DNA of 35,662 nt from Variovorax sp. (GTDB lineage: Bacteria; Pseudomonadota; Gammaproteobacteria; Burkholderiales; Burkholderiaceae_C), in assembly GCA_017744935.1 (NCBI GenBank), contig JAGIAI010000050.1, positions 1 through 35,662 on the forward strand, given 5' to 3'. A program made the translations under genes and the position numbers. Below the pieces are notes generated by a model. The model searched no databases. It was not told where the DNA came from and saw only the letters and a program-made list of their open reading frames with translations. Positions 1 to 8,181 of the stretch are shown here, piece by piece; the stretch's first letter is position 1; every line of letters starts with the position of its first letter.

Positions 1-1
1 G

Positions 2-142
2 CCGGGCTGGATTCCATCGGACTTCCCGGAAGACATTCCGATCACCATGGAGGAGCAGATCCAGAAGGCGGTCGATTGCTACGAGGCCGGCGCCACCGTG
101 CTGCACCTGCATGTGCGGGAACCCGATCGCGCGGACCCATAG
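2..142 (+). pseudogene. BKACE / DUF849 (3-keto-5-aminohexanoate cleavage-type) gene fragment
   Basis: The frame is open from the left edge to a TAG at 140-142. It encodes a stretch typical of the BKACE N-terminal region: PSDFPEDIPITMEEQ, then YEAGATVLHLHVRE, where the HxHxR motif supplies metal-binding histidines in this family. BKACE proteins are about 270-310 residues and continue well beyond this motif, whereas here the frame runs PDRADP and stops. The gene is therefore cut off 3' of about position 130, at a recombination junction or deletion. The 5' end lies outside the window. What follows (143-377) does not resume the family sequence in any frame that I could see. Family assignment is from motif recognition. 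Confidence 0.6.
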
Positions 143-377
143 CGTCGAGGAGCATCGCACGCCAAGACATATCCACCGCCGTGGCGTTCAAGGGGACCGG
201 ACGACAAATTGGAGGAGTTCATATGTCGAGTGGTACGTGCTTTACGGCGCTTGGTGGACGGGCCCGGAAGCGCGGTCTTGAGTTTGTGCGTGGCAAGTCC
301 GCATTGCATAGCACTGATCAGGGCCTTTGCGAGGACTGCTTCGACGGTGCTTCGCCACCAGCCCGCGCCCGATCGGG
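143..377. other. Junction region between the BKACE fragment and the MocR gene
   Basis: These 235 bases hold no gene that I recognise. A short frame at 223-381 (+, 52 codons) begins with ATG behind a very good Shine-Dalgarno (GGAGGAG at 211-217). Its product, starting MSSGTCFTALGGRARKRG, resembles nothing I know, and it runs into the 3' end of the MocR gene. It may be the first codons of a gene truncated when this junction formed. No insertion-sequence end was recognisable. Confidence 0.3.
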
Positions 378-1820
378 TTAACTTGAATGGTCCATCTGCA
401 GCAAGATGTCGCGCACCCGGTCGAGGGAAGGATCGATGTCGCTGGTGTCTATCGCACCATAGCCGAGCATCAGGCCCCGAAGCGGCGCGCTGTAGTGAAA
501 GAACGGCTCGAGCGCATAGAGTCCTACGTCCACCCGGCGTGCCAGACGCAGCAGCATCTCGATGTCGACGACCTTCCGGCACAGAGCGGCCATGTGGAAG
601 CCAGCGGTGGCCGGAATGAGTTCAAACCAAGGCGATAGGTCAGCTTCGAAACGAGCCACGATACGCGCGCGCCGCTCCGCGTACACCGCATGGCAGCGAC
701 GGATGTGCTTGTTCAGCGCCCCGTCGACGATGAACTTCGCCAGCGCCCACTGGGTTGGCGTCGATGTGTGCCAGTCGCTCAGGTGCTTGGCGATGCAGAC
801 GGCCTGCAGGATTGCCTGCGGCGCGATCAGGTAGCCCAGGCGCAGTTCGGGTGACAGCGTCTTCGAGAAGGTGCCGACGAAGGCCACTGTCCCCCGCGTG
901 TCCATGCTTTGGAGGGAGTCGGTAGGTCGACCCTCGTAGCGATATTCACTGTCGTAGTCATCTTCGATGATGATCGCGCCGAGTTCGTGGGCCCTCGCGA
1001 GCAATGCCTCGCGTCTGCGGGGGCTCATCGGCATGCCGAGAGGGAACTGGTGCGCCGGCGTCACGTAGATCAGGCGCGTTCCATCCGGGATCTTTTCCAC
1101 GCACAGACCTTCCCCGTCAACCGGGACGCCAACCACATCGGCGCCCTGCGCACTGAACAGCAGCCGGGCAGGCGGGTATCCCGGCTCCTCGACTGCGACC
1201 GTACACCCTGGCTCTACCAGCACGCGAGCCACCAGATCGAGCGCCTGCTGCGCGCCGTTGGTGACGATGATGTCGTCGATGCCGCACCGCACGCCGCGTG
1301 CGAAGGCTGCATGACGCGCGATTGCGTCGCGCAGCTCCGGAAGGCCTTCGACCGAGCCGTAGAGTCCGCGCGAACGAGCGCTCTGGCGCAGCGCATGGAG
1401 CACGCAACGACGCCACTCCGCGTGCGGGAAGAGACTGCGCGCCGGCGCGCCGCCGATGTATTCGAAACGCGAGTTGCCGTCCGGTGCCGGATGCCGCAGC
1501 GGCGTATCCATGCTTCGCCAGCGCGCTGCGACGGCCGCCCCGGCGAAGCGTCCATCGGAAGGCGGCAACGCCTTTGGCCGCACGTCGTCGGCCACGAAGG
1601 TGCCGCTGCCGACACGACCGACCAGCAAGCGGTCGAAGGTAAGCCGCGCGTAGGCCTCGGCCACGGTCTTGCGCGAAACGCCCAACTGCTCGGCCAGGAG
1701 GCGGGTGGGCGGCAGCTTCTCTCCCGCGGCCAGTCGGCCGCTGTGAATGGCGTCGGCGAGCTGTCGACACAACTGGCCGATCAGATCCTTGTTCCCCTTG
1801 ATGGCGACATGCAGTTCCAT
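378..1820 (-). CDS. MocR/PdxR-type GntR-aminotransferase fusion regulator
   Basis: The 480-residue product is a MocR-family transcription factor. Residues of about 8-80 form a GntR winged helix (PPTRLLAEQLGVSRKTVAEAY, cut by a basic loop GRVGSGTFVADD). Residues of about 115-470 form a fold-type I aminotransferase domain, with IIEDDYDSEYRYEG and the PLP-lysine segment GTFSKTLSPELRLGY. Length is normal for the family. The start at 1820 is preceded by GAGGAGG at a suitable distance. It is divergent from the CMD-cupin-MFS genes, with 100 bases between, so it probably controls them in response to a PLP-reactive amine or aldehyde ligand. That target is inferred from position only. A repeat ATTGGCC at 1824-1830 and 1848-1854 lies in the shared promoter. 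Confidence 0.93.
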   Translation of the reverse strand: MELHVAIKGNKDLIGQLCRQLADAIHSGRLAAGEKLPPTRLLAEQLGVSRKTVAEAYARLTFDRLLVGRVGSGTFVADDVRPKALPPSDGRFAGAAVAARWRSMDTPLRHPAPDGNSRFEYIGGAPARSLFPHAEWRRCVLHALRQSARSRGLYGSVEGLPELRDAIARHAAFARGVRCGIDDIIVTNGAQQALDLVARVLVEPGCTVAVEEPGYPPARLLFSAQGADVVGVPVDGEGLCVEKIPDGTRLIYVTPAHQFPLGMPMSPRRREALLARAHELGAIIIEDDYDSEYRYEGRPTDSLQSMDTRGTVAFVGTFSKTLSPELRLGYLIAPQAILQAVCIAKHLSDWHTSTPTQWALAKFIVDGALNKHIRRCHAVYAERRARIVARFEADLSPWFELIPATAGFHMAALCRKVVDIEMLLRLARRVDVGLYALEPFFHYSAPLRGLMLGYGAIDTSDIDPSLDRVRDILLQMDHSS

Positions 1821-1823
1821 GCC

Positions 1824-1854
1824 ATTGGCCTCCTCAAAATGATCCGGATTGGCC
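1824..1854. promoter_or_regulatory. Possible MocR direct-repeat operator
   Basis: ATTGGCC occurs at 1824-1830 and again at 1848-1854, 24 bases apart (a little over two helical turns), in the divergent promoter between the MocR gene and the CMD gene. MocR regulators often bind direct repeats near their own start. The first copy overlaps the MocR ribosome-binding site, which weakens the case, so this is only a candidate. Confidence 0.25.
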
Positions 1855-1920
1855 GCTTCCGAAGGCGGCGCTGATTCCTACCATCGATCCATCTTCACAA
1901 CCCATTCCCGGAGCTGATCC

Positions 1921-2361
1921 ATGGAACAACGTCTCGATTTTTACAAAGCCTCGCCCGATGCCTTGAAGGCGCTGATCGCACTCGAGGTCGCCGTCGGCAA
2001 GCTTGGTCTGGAACCGGCGCTGCTCGATCTTGTCAAGCTACGAGCCTCGCAGATCAATGGCTGCGCATTCTGCGTCGATCTGCATTCGAGCGACCTGCGC
2101 AAGAAGGGCGAGAGTGAGCGTCGCCTCTATGCCGTGGCGGTGTGGCGGGAAACGCCGTTCTTCACGCCGCGCGAACGCGCCGCCTTGGCTTGGACCGAGG
2201 CTGTGACCGAGATCGCGACCAGTCGTGCGCCCGACGCCGACTACGCAGCCCTGAGCGACCATTTCAGCGAAGCCGAGCGCGTAAATCTGACACTGGCCAT
2301 CGGTGTGATTAACAGCTGGAATCGGCTGTCGATCGGCTTCCGAAAGACCCTGACGGCCTGA
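1921..2361 (+). CDS. Carboxymuconolactone decarboxylase (CMD/AhpD-like) family protein
   Basis: The 146-residue protein has the AhpD-like redox motif CxxCxxxH at C48, C51 and H55 (NGCAFCVDLHS), followed by RERAALAWTEAVTEI and a C-terminal NRLSIGFRKT, as in single-domain CMD-family proteins. AhpD-type members use the cysteine pair for thiol-dependent peroxide or organic hydroperoxide reduction; true CMD decarboxylases lack this pair, so a redox role is more likely. RBS GGAG lies at 1909-1912. It is the first gene of a run with an exported cupin and an MFS exporter. A paralog at 25428-25883 has the same motif at identical residue numbers and again neighbours a cupin. The substrate is unknown. 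Confidence 0.9.
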   Translation: MEQRLDFYKASPDALKALIALEVAVGKLGLEPALLDLVKLRASQINGCAFCVDLHSSDLRKKGESERRLYAVAVWRETPFFTPRERAALAWTEAVTEIATSRAPDADYAALSDHFSEAERVNLTLAIGVINSWNRLSIGFRKTLTA

Positions 2362-2371
2362 GGAGCACGTG

Positions 2372-2794
2372 ATGAAGGTGGCCTCTCTCATGACTGCCGC
2401 GCTGGTAGCGGGCACCTCGCTTGCTTCCACGTCGGTACTTGCCCAAGACGCGCACGAGGGCCGGGAGCAGGTTGCACCGGTGCAGATGCAGAAGCTGCCG
2501 GATGTGCCCGGCAAGCAAGCGGTGGTCGCAGTGGTTAGCTACGCACCCGGCCAGTCGTCCGCGGCGCATCGTCACCCGGGCTCCGTTTTCGCCTACGTTC
2601 TCGAAGGCGAAGTCGTCTCCCAGCTCGACGGTCAGCCGCCTGTGACCTACAAGGCCGGCGACTCCTGGTACGAGCCGCCGCGCGTCGCCCACTTGGTATC
2701 ACGCAACGCGAGTCTTGACCGCCCGGCGAAGCTATTGGCCTTCCTGATCCTGGACGAAGGCGCCAAGACAAAAGAACCCCTGTCGGGTAAGTGA
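2372..2794 (+). CDS. Exported cupin-domain protein
   Basis: A 140-residue protein begins with a clear signal peptide (MKVASLMTAALVAGTSLAS, predicted cleavage after the Ala-Gln region near residue 24) and then a single cupin barrel. Cupin motif 1 is AAHRHPGSVFAYVLEGE (HxH plus the distal Glu), and motif 2 lies around SWYEPPRVAHLV, with a histidine. It is probably a periplasmic metal-binding protein. A GTG at 2369 is in frame, but ATG 2372 has AGGAG (2361-2365) six bases upstream and is preferred. The gene starts 10 bases after the CMD stop, so the two are probably cotranscribed. Enzymatic function cannot be assigned. Confidence 0.88.
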   Translation: MKVASLMTAALVAGTSLASTSVLAQDAHEGREQVAPVQMQKLPDVPGKQAVVAVVSYAPGQSSAAHRHPGSVFAYVLEGEVVSQLDGQPPVTYKAGDSWYEPPRVAHLVSRNASLDRPAKLLAFLILDEGAKTKEPLSGK

Positions 2795-2813
2795 AATCGT
2801 CAAGGTGCAGGCC

Positions 2814-4445
2814 ATGAGTACGAACCCGGGCGACGCTGGTGGATATTCGCACTCGCAGAAGCTGCCGCTCTACCTGTTGATCGCAACCTTGCCTTTCAGC
2901 GACTTCCTCCAGATGGGCGCCGTCGCTTTCAACGCGGCGCCGATCATGGGCGATCTAGGGGCTGGCCCGGAGGAATACAGCGTGGTCGCGACGCTGTACG
3001 CGGTGGTTGCGATTGCCATCATCTCGCTGCACCGTTGGCTAGTCGAGCAATTCGGTTGGCGGTCCGTCACGATCGGTGCCGGGAGCTTCTTCGCACTCGG
3101 GGCGCTGGTGTGTGCGAATTGTGGGGGCCTGGTGGGATTTGCACTCGGGCGCATCCTCATGGCCCTCGGCTGCTCCTCTTTCCTGACCGCCGGCCGCGTG
3201 CTCGTGAACCACATTCCGCCCTCTGCGCGGCGATTTACCGGCATCAAGTTCTTTGCCGCGGGTCTGGCTTGGGGTCTCGTTGCGGGACCGGTTGTTGCCT
3301 CGACGGCGTTTGCGGGGTCGGGCTGGCGGGCGGGCTTTCTGGCTCTCACCGTCCCGGCCGCGCTAATTGCTGCGCTCGCCGCCTGGACGCTCGACAACAA
3401 ACATCCCGCCGTGCATGCGGCGCGGCAACCGCTTCCGAAGGGGTTGCTCCTCCTGGTAGGCAGCTGCTTTCTGCTGCTGCATGCGCTGCAACGCACTGCC
3501 TTCGATTTCTTCGTCGACAAGTCCAAGCTGTACGCCGCACTGGCGTTGGGACTTCCGGCAATTGGAGTGCTCGTGGGCATCGATGCACGGCGTGCGCATC
3601 CGCTCATCCGCTTTCGCGAGTTGGCGCATCCGAGCTATCTCATCGGGTTGGGCGTGTTCGGCATCTGCTACACGGTGCTTGGAGCCAACAACTTCATGCT
3701 GCCCGTACTCCTGCAGCGCGCTCTCGGCAGTCCCTTGGAGATGATCGGCCGCTACCTGGGACTCGGCGCCCTGGCCGGCGTAGCGAGCTGGATCGTGTTG
3801 TCACGCCTGCTGCCCCGCCACCAGGGTCCGATGCGTTACTACCTGGTCGGCTTTGCCGCGCTCCTGTTTTGCGGCTGGCGGCTGTCGGGTCTCGGCGAAT
3901 CCGCTTCAGTCGAGCAGAGCGTGTTGCCGGCGCTGGTGTGCAACGGCGTCTTCATCATCGTGGTGCTCTCGACGACGGCCATGCAGACGTTTCAGGGTGT
4001 GCAGCACGACGAGGCAACCTTTTCGCACGCCAACCAGGTGAAGAACATACTCGCCCAATTCGGCATCGCGGCGGGCACCACGTTGGCTGCGCTCTGCATG
4101 CAGTGGCGCAGCACCGTGCGCTATGTCCGACTTGCAGAGAGCCTCACATCCTCGAACACGGCCTTGCAGCCCGCACTGGACCAACTAGGGCGGCACTTCG
4201 CCGCCACCTTCGATGCGGTGGCGGCCCCTCAGCTTGCGCTGTCGGAAGTCGCGCAGCGCGTTGCGCAGGAAGCGACCTTCATGGCGGCCACCGACTACTT
4301 CCAGCTGCTGGCCGTCGTTGCGAGCCTCGCCTTGGCGGCGACGATCGCGGCGTCTGTCTGGACGACGGCCAGGCCGCGTCTTCCGGGACCCCCACTGAAC
4401 GGCAAGCTCACGGAAGCTCTGCGGCGAATTTCGAGCCAGCGCTGA
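2814..4445 (+). CDS. DHA2/EmrB-like MFS transporter
   Basis: A product of about 543 residues with many hydrophobic segments (about 14 predicted by eye), typical of the 14-TM DHA2 drug:proton antiporter family. It starts in LPFSDFLQMGAVAFNAAPIMG, as EmrB-like proteins of this subgroup do. ATG 2814 is preferred over GTG 2805 because AAGG lies at 2802-2805. It is clearly paralogous to the exporter at 20489-22057: shared segments include FNAAPIMGDxGAxPEEYS, HRWLVE and QVKNxLAQFGxAAG. Unlike that copy, it has no EmrA-like or outer-membrane partner next to it, so it may borrow the other set or act alone. The substrate is unknown; efflux of toxic aromatics is an inference. Its 3' end overlaps the convergent LysR gene by 38 bases. 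Confidence 0.88.
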   Translation: MSTNPGDAGGYSHSQKLPLYLLIATLPFSDFLQMGAVAFNAAPIMGDLGAGPEEYSVVATLYAVVAIAIISLHRWLVEQFGWRSVTIGAGSFFALGALVCANCGGLVGFALGRILMALGCSSFLTAGRVLVNHIPPSARRFTGIKFFAAGLAWGLVAGPVVASTAFAGSGWRAGFLALTVPAALIAALAAWTLDNKHPAVHAARQPLPKGLLLLVGSCFLLLHALQRTAFDFFVDKSKLYAALALGLPAIGVLVGIDARRAHPLIRFRELAHPSYLIGLGVFGICYTVLGANNFMLPVLLQRALGSPLEMIGRYLGLGALAGVASWIVLSRLLPRHQGPMRYYLVGFAALLFCGWRLSGLGESASVEQSVLPALVCNGVFIIVVLSTTAMQTFQGVQHDEATFSHANQVKNILAQFGIAAGTTLAALCMQWRSTVRYVRLAESLTSSNTALQPALDQLGRHFAATFDAVAAPQLALSEVAQRVAQEATFMAATDYFQLLAVVASLALAATIAASVWTTARPRLPGPPLNGKLTEALRRISSQR

Positions 4446-5361
4446 ATAGCTCGTGCAGCATCGAGCGCATCCACCTGTTGCCAGGTTCTCGGTGATAGCG
4501 CTCGTGCCAATACTGTGCGATCTCGAACTTCGGCAGGCGCACAGGTGGCTTGACGAGCTCAAGGTCGAGCTCGCGCGCGAGCACCGCCGCAAGAGGGGAG
4601 GGCAATGTGACGAGGGCATCCGTCTGCTTGGCCGCCAGTACCGCAGCAGTGAAGCCGGGCACGCGGATCGTGATGTTCTGCGGCGGAATGGCGGCCTCCA
4701 GTGCTTCCTGGGCGATCTGCATCGCATGGCCGGTGCGCTCTGCGGCCACGAGGACGTGCTTCTCCGCGACGAAGTCTGCGACGGTGGGTGTCTTCGAGAG
4801 GCGGGGATGTTCGCGTCGCATCACGCTCATGTAGGTGGCGCTGAAGAGCATCTGGCGCCGGATGCCTTGGGTCAGCATCGGATAGGAGCCGATTGCCAAA
4901 TCGGCCTTGCCCGACTGTAGCCAGCCATGCAGGTGCTCGGCCTCCAGGGGCATGGCACTCACGTGCACGTTTGGTGCCTCGGTCTCGAGTGCACGAACGA
5001 TTGGAGGCAGCATCACGACGATGGCCGCATCGACCGCGAGAAAGCTGAAGTTCCGGTTGGACGTCCGCGGGTCGAAGGGAACCTGCTCGGCCTGCAGCGA
5101 CTGCACGCCGTCGAGAATCGCGCGTACCGCGGGGGCCATGCTCAGTGCCTTCGGGGTTGGCTCCATCTGCAAGCCGACACGAATGAACAATGGGTCGTCG
5201 AAGTAACAACGGAGACGGCTTAATGCCTTGCTAAGCGCGGGCTGAGTGGTGTTGAGGACCATCGAGCTGCGAGTCACGCTGCGCTCACGCAGCAGCACGT
5301 CCATCACCCGTAGCTGGTTGAGGTCGAGGCCCTCTGTATGTCCACGAGGCATGGTAGTCAT
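4408..5361 (-). CDS. LysR-type regulator, NahR/NodD-like
   Basis: A 317-residue LysR-type protein. The N-terminal helix-turn-helix (LDLNQLRVMDVLLRERSVTRS followed by TTQPALSKALSRLR and DPLFIRVGLQMEPTPKA) is typical of the NahR/NodD/LinR branch. The rest is the PBP2-like effector domain, beginning near FSFLAVDAAIVVMLPPI. ATG 5361 is chosen because the HTH starts soon after it and a purine-rich GGAAATGAAG stretch precedes it; an upstream ATG at 5475 in the same frame would add 38 non-homologous residues. It is divergent from the outer-membrane channel gene that opens the phenol cluster, so it is the most likely aromatic-responsive activator of that cluster. The 3' end overlaps the MFS gene convergently. 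Confidence 0.92.
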   Translation of the reverse strand: MTTMPRGHTEGLDLNQLRVMDVLLRERSVTRSSMVLNTTQPALSKALSRLRCYFDDPLFIRVGLQMEPTPKALSMAPAVRAILDGVQSLQAEQVPFDPRTSNRNFSFLAVDAAIVVMLPPIVRALETEAPNVHVSAMPLEAEHLHGWLQSGKADLAIGSYPMLTQGIRRQMLFSATYMSVMRREHPRLSKTPTVADFVAEKHVLVAAERTGHAMQIAQEALEAAIPPQNITIRVPGFTAAVLAAKQTDALVTLPSPLAAVLARELDLELVKPPVRLPKFEIAQYWHERYHREPGNRWMRSMLHELFSAGSKFAAELP

Positions 5362-5619
5362 GTCTTCATTTCCATAGTGACTATCGAGCGGGCAGGGTAG
5401 AGTCCAAGCTCGCTTTGCGCAATCGGGTTGAATGCCGGGGTCGATGGTGAACGCACCATTCGCGAACATCCGCAACCGGGGCTGTGCTCTCGTCGCAAGA
5501 GCGATGCCACCCAGGCCTGAAAGGTCATGTCGCAGCGGAATACTGCGAATGCCTTTGCGTCAATGTCCAAACTCGCACTGCAAACCTAATGTCCGGACTC
5601 CCGAACGAGGAGTAACGAC
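5362..5619. promoter_or_regulatory. Divergent LysR / catabolic-operon promoter region with candidate operator sites
   Basis: This 258-base gap separates the LysR gene from the channel gene. It contains two perfect 8-bp palindromes, TTGCGCAA at 5415-5422 and TTCGCGAA at 5460-5467, and a direct repeat AATGTCC at 5562-5568 and 5588-5594 close to the channel gene start (RBS GAGGAG near 5607-5612). LysR proteins bind T-N11-A dyads in such places, and any of these could be part of the site. No strong -35/-10 pair was evident. Confidence 0.35.
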
Positions 5620-6615
5620 ATGGCGGTTTTGCGAACAGATGGTTGTGCAGACATTGAAGCGGAGCCACGACGACGGAGCTCGCCCTTGCGGGCAGCATGG
5701 GCGACCCTGCCGGCACTTCTCTCGCTGGTGACACTTCCAGCTATCGCCACCGAGGGAGGGGGTAACTCCTATCCGATGGGTGTGGAGACAAACTACAACG
5801 GCGTAATGCTGCCCGAGGGTGCGCACTGGTTCGTCTACTACTCGCACTACAGCGCATCGCATTTCAAGAACAATGCAGGCGACGACAACCCGCAGTTCGC
5901 GCGCTTTCATTTGAGCGCCGATGCGATAGCGCCACGACTCTCGTACGTGTGGCCGGGTGCGACTTTCCTTGGGGCGAACATTGAGACCCGTGTGGTGCAG
6001 GCGATTGCCTCAAGCGATCTCGACCTGGCCCTCGGGCGGCCCGGCGGCCTGCCACCGCTGGACCGCGGCGGGCACGGAACCGGGCTCGCCGACATGGCTT
6101 TTTCCCCCGTGATCCTTGGCTGGCACTCGGCCACCTACCACCAGACCGTGGGCATTGACTCGCACCTGAAGACCGGCACCTACGACGTCGCAGACCGCGT
6201 GAACACGGGGCGCAACTACACGCAGGTCGCGCTCTTCTACGCTTTCACCTGGTTCCCTGCGCCGGGGTTCGATATCAACGCGAAGCTTCGCTATGCAACC
6301 AATGAGCGAAACAACGCCACGGGCTATCTGTCAGGTGACGAGGCGACGATCGAGTTCAGCGGAGGATGGCGAATCACGCCGGACCTCTCGATCGGGATCA
6401 ACGGCTACGTATACCGGCAGACGACCGATGACGAACAGAACGGTCGCCCCGTGAACGGGAACGGCAATCGAGGCCGTGTCAACGCCCTCGGACCGTACGT
6501 CTACTACACCCTGGCACCTCGCCTCGCCCTGATCGCCAAGCTGCAACAGGAGTTTGACGCGCGCAACAAGCCTCAAGGCACGCGCCTGTGGCTGCAGGCC
6601 CGCGTTCCGTTCTAG
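5620..6615 (+). CDS. Outer-membrane channel, MetA/SphA type (phenol-degradation associated)
   Basis: The 331-residue product has a basic N-terminal segment, a hydrophobic signal (AAWATLPALLSLVTLPAIA, cleavage likely after AIA), and then alternating aromatic beta-strands ending RVPF. A terminal Phe is the usual outer-membrane assembly signal. EGAHWFVYYSHYSA and later VRxxxGRNYTQVALFYAF-like strands fit the MetA-pathway-of-phenol-degradation / SphA family (PF13557, COG4313). These are FadL-like or porin-like barrels that pass hydrophobic aromatics. RBS GAGGAG precedes the start. It is the first gene after the LysR regulator and probably brings the phenolic substrate across the outer membrane. 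Family assignment is by recognition; the substrate is inferred from the downstream enzymes. Confidence 0.85.
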   Translation: MAVLRTDGCADIEAEPRRRSSPLRAAWATLPALLSLVTLPAIATEGGGNSYPMGVETNYNGVMLPEGAHWFVYYSHYSASHFKNNAGDDNPQFARFHLSADAIAPRLSYVWPGATFLGANIETRVVQAIASSDLDLALGRPGGLPPLDRGGHGTGLADMAFSPVILGWHSATYHQTVGIDSHLKTGTYDVADRVNTGRNYTQVALFYAFTWFPAPGFDINAKLRYATNERNNATGYLSGDEATIEFSGGWRITPDLSIGINGYVYRQTTDDEQNGRPVNGNGNRGRVNALGPYVYYTLAPRLALIAKLQQEFDARNKPQGTRLWLQARVPF

Positions 6616-6654
6616 CGGACGCGCACCACCTCGAATCCAGCCAAGGACAAAGCA

Positions 6655-7444
6655 ATGCACAACGCAACCAATGATCCTGCCGTTCCGCGCGTGATCGACG
6701 TCGATGCCGCCGTCGACGCGGCTCGGACGAGCTCGCTCCTTCTTACCGTGGTCGCCTTGTGTGCGTTGGTCGCGCTACTGGACGGCTTCGACACGCTTGC
6801 CATCACCTATGCCGCACCGGTCATCGCCAATGCCTGGCGGCTGCCCCGCGAAGCATTCGAGCCGATATTCGCAGCGCACTACGCGGGTGCGGCGGCCGGC
6901 GGCGCTCTTCGGTCTGGTGGCTGATCGTTTCGGGCGGCGTCCTGCGATCCTCTGGGCCGCCGCCACATTCGCACTCTTCGCGATCGCAACGCCGTTTGCA
7001 AGTGGATTCGGATCGCTACTCGCCCTGCGCGCACTCGCCGGCCTTGGCCTGGGTGGCGCGCTTTCCAATGTGATTGCGATGGTGTCGGAGCTCGCGCCAC
7101 GCCGTTCCCGCGCGACGATGGTGAGCGTCATGTACGCCGCGTTCCCGCTCGGCGGTGTGATCGGCGGGCCACTCTCCGCGTACTTGCTCGCGCAATACGG
7201 TTGGGAGGCCGTGTTCGTGATGGGTGGAATGGCGCCGCTGTTGCTGCTCGTTGTGCTGGCGGTCGCACTTCCGGAGTCCGTGCGGTTCCTGGCCGCGCGA
7301 CACGCGCCTGCTGATGTCATTGCGCGTTCGTTGCGACGACTCGCCCCGGGCGAGCATTTTGTTTCGGCCTGGGTGACGCCATCCAAGTCAAGTGGCTCGC
7401 TGACCATCGCTCCCGCTGCACCCGCCCAGTCTCTGGCGGAATAG
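6655..7444 (+). pseudogene. AAHS-type aromatic-acid MFS transporter, frameshifted and truncated
   Basis: The start (ATG 6655) encodes the N-terminus of an aromatic acid:H+ symporter, with LVALLDGFDTLAITYAAPVI as TM1 and the AAHS signature DGFD. The frame ends at a TGA at 6922-6924. The family sequence continues in the +1-shifted frame (ALFGLVADRFGRRPAILWAA, then AGLGLGGALSNVIAM) to a TAG at 7442-7444. One extra base within the GC run at about 6896-6906 restores a perfect match between the two frames. Even when repaired, the protein is about 262 residues with 6 TM segments, whereas the family has about 430-450 residues and 12 TM. The C-terminal half is therefore also missing. The frameshift could be a sequencing error; the truncation is less likely to be one. 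Confidence 0.85.
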
Positions 7445-7552
7445 TGCGCATGCCCTGTGAGGCATGTTCATCGGGGGGCGCGGCGCTTAAAGTTTTTCTC
7501 ACCGAGACAACGCATCCACCTTCCTTCCCCACCCACGAAATGGAGCGCAGAC

Positions 7553-8134
7553 ATGACCTCACAGACCGTGAACCAAGAACGAACTCTCCTCGAATCGAAA
7601 GCACCGCAAGCGCTGGGCGATCTGCTCGAGCCCGGCATCTCGGTTGTCGAGTTTCGTGATGCGCTGGCCCGCGCGGTGACCGCCGTCACCGTGGTCACTA
7701 CCGATGGCCCTGGCGGCCTGGCTGGCGTGACCTGCTCGGCGGTCGCGTCGGTGTGCGATACGCCGCCTACGGTGCTGGTGTGCATGAATCGCCGCAGCTA
7801 TGTGAACGGCGTCATCAAGCAGAACGATGTGCTGTGCGTGAACTGGCTGAGCTCACAGCAGAGCGCCGTCTCGGACATGTTCGCTGGCGTGGGCAAGCTC
7901 TCGATGCCCGAACGTTTCGGTTCTGGCCGCTGGCACACGCTGGCAACTGGCGCGCCCTATAGCGCAGACGCCACGATCGCACTCGACTGCCGCGTGGTCG
8001 AAGCGATGGAGGTCGGCACACACAGCGTCTTCCTCGCCCGAGTGTTGGCGACGAAGACGCATGAAGAAGAGCACCGCGATCCGCTTGTCTACTGCAGGCG
8101 CAGCTATGCAACCACGAGGCCAACCGCTCACTGA
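7553..8134 (+). CDS. Flavin reductase, TftC/HadX-like (small monooxygenase component)
   Basis: This 193-residue protein belongs to the HpaC-like flavin reductase family (flavin_reduct domain). Motifs include AVTAVTVVTTDGPGGLAGVTCS, the substrate-loop SVCDTPPTVLVCMNRRS, VLCVNWLSSQQ and the C-terminal YCRRSYATTR, closely matching what I recall of TftC from the 2,4,5-trichlorophenol pathway. It would reduce FAD with NADH and release FADH2 to the oxygenase encoded next. ATG 7553 is preceded by GGAG (7542-7545); upstream in-frame codons from 7457 encode nothing family-like. It is 47 bases from the oxygenase gene. Since no separate quinone reductase is present in the cluster, this enzyme or a cellular reductant may also reduce the quinone product. 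Confidence 0.92.
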   Translation: MTSQTVNQERTLLESKAPQALGDLLEPGISVVEFRDALARAVTAVTVVTTDGPGGLAGVTCSAVASVCDTPPTVLVCMNRRSYVNGVIKQNDVLCVNWLSSQQSAVSDMFAGVGKLSMPERFGSGRWHTLATGAPYSADATIALDCRVVEAMEVGTHSVFLARVLATKTHEEEHRDPLVYCRRSYATTRPTAH

Positions 8135-8181
8135 GAGCAAGAGGTCTGTCTCTCTCCAACGCACCACCAAAGGAAATTGCC

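Noticed and set aside
378..1820. MocR as an aminotransferase enzyme
   Set aside because: The N-terminal winged helix and fused length identify a regulator; the aminotransferase fold serves as a sensor.
3035..4495. A 486-residue plus-strand frame inside the first DHA2 exporter
   Set aside because: It has Arg/Gly-rich composition and lacks the hydrophobic periodicity of the real transporter frame.
5591..5598. GTCCGGAC palindrome before the channel gene
   Set aside because: An eight-base palindrome in GC-rich DNA is expected by chance; it is only noted as part of the AATGTCC repeat.
7449..7466. Stem CATGCC-CTGTGA-GGCATG after the AAHS pseudogene
   Set aside because: It has only a six-base stem and no T-tract; too weak to call a terminator, possibly a chance dyad.
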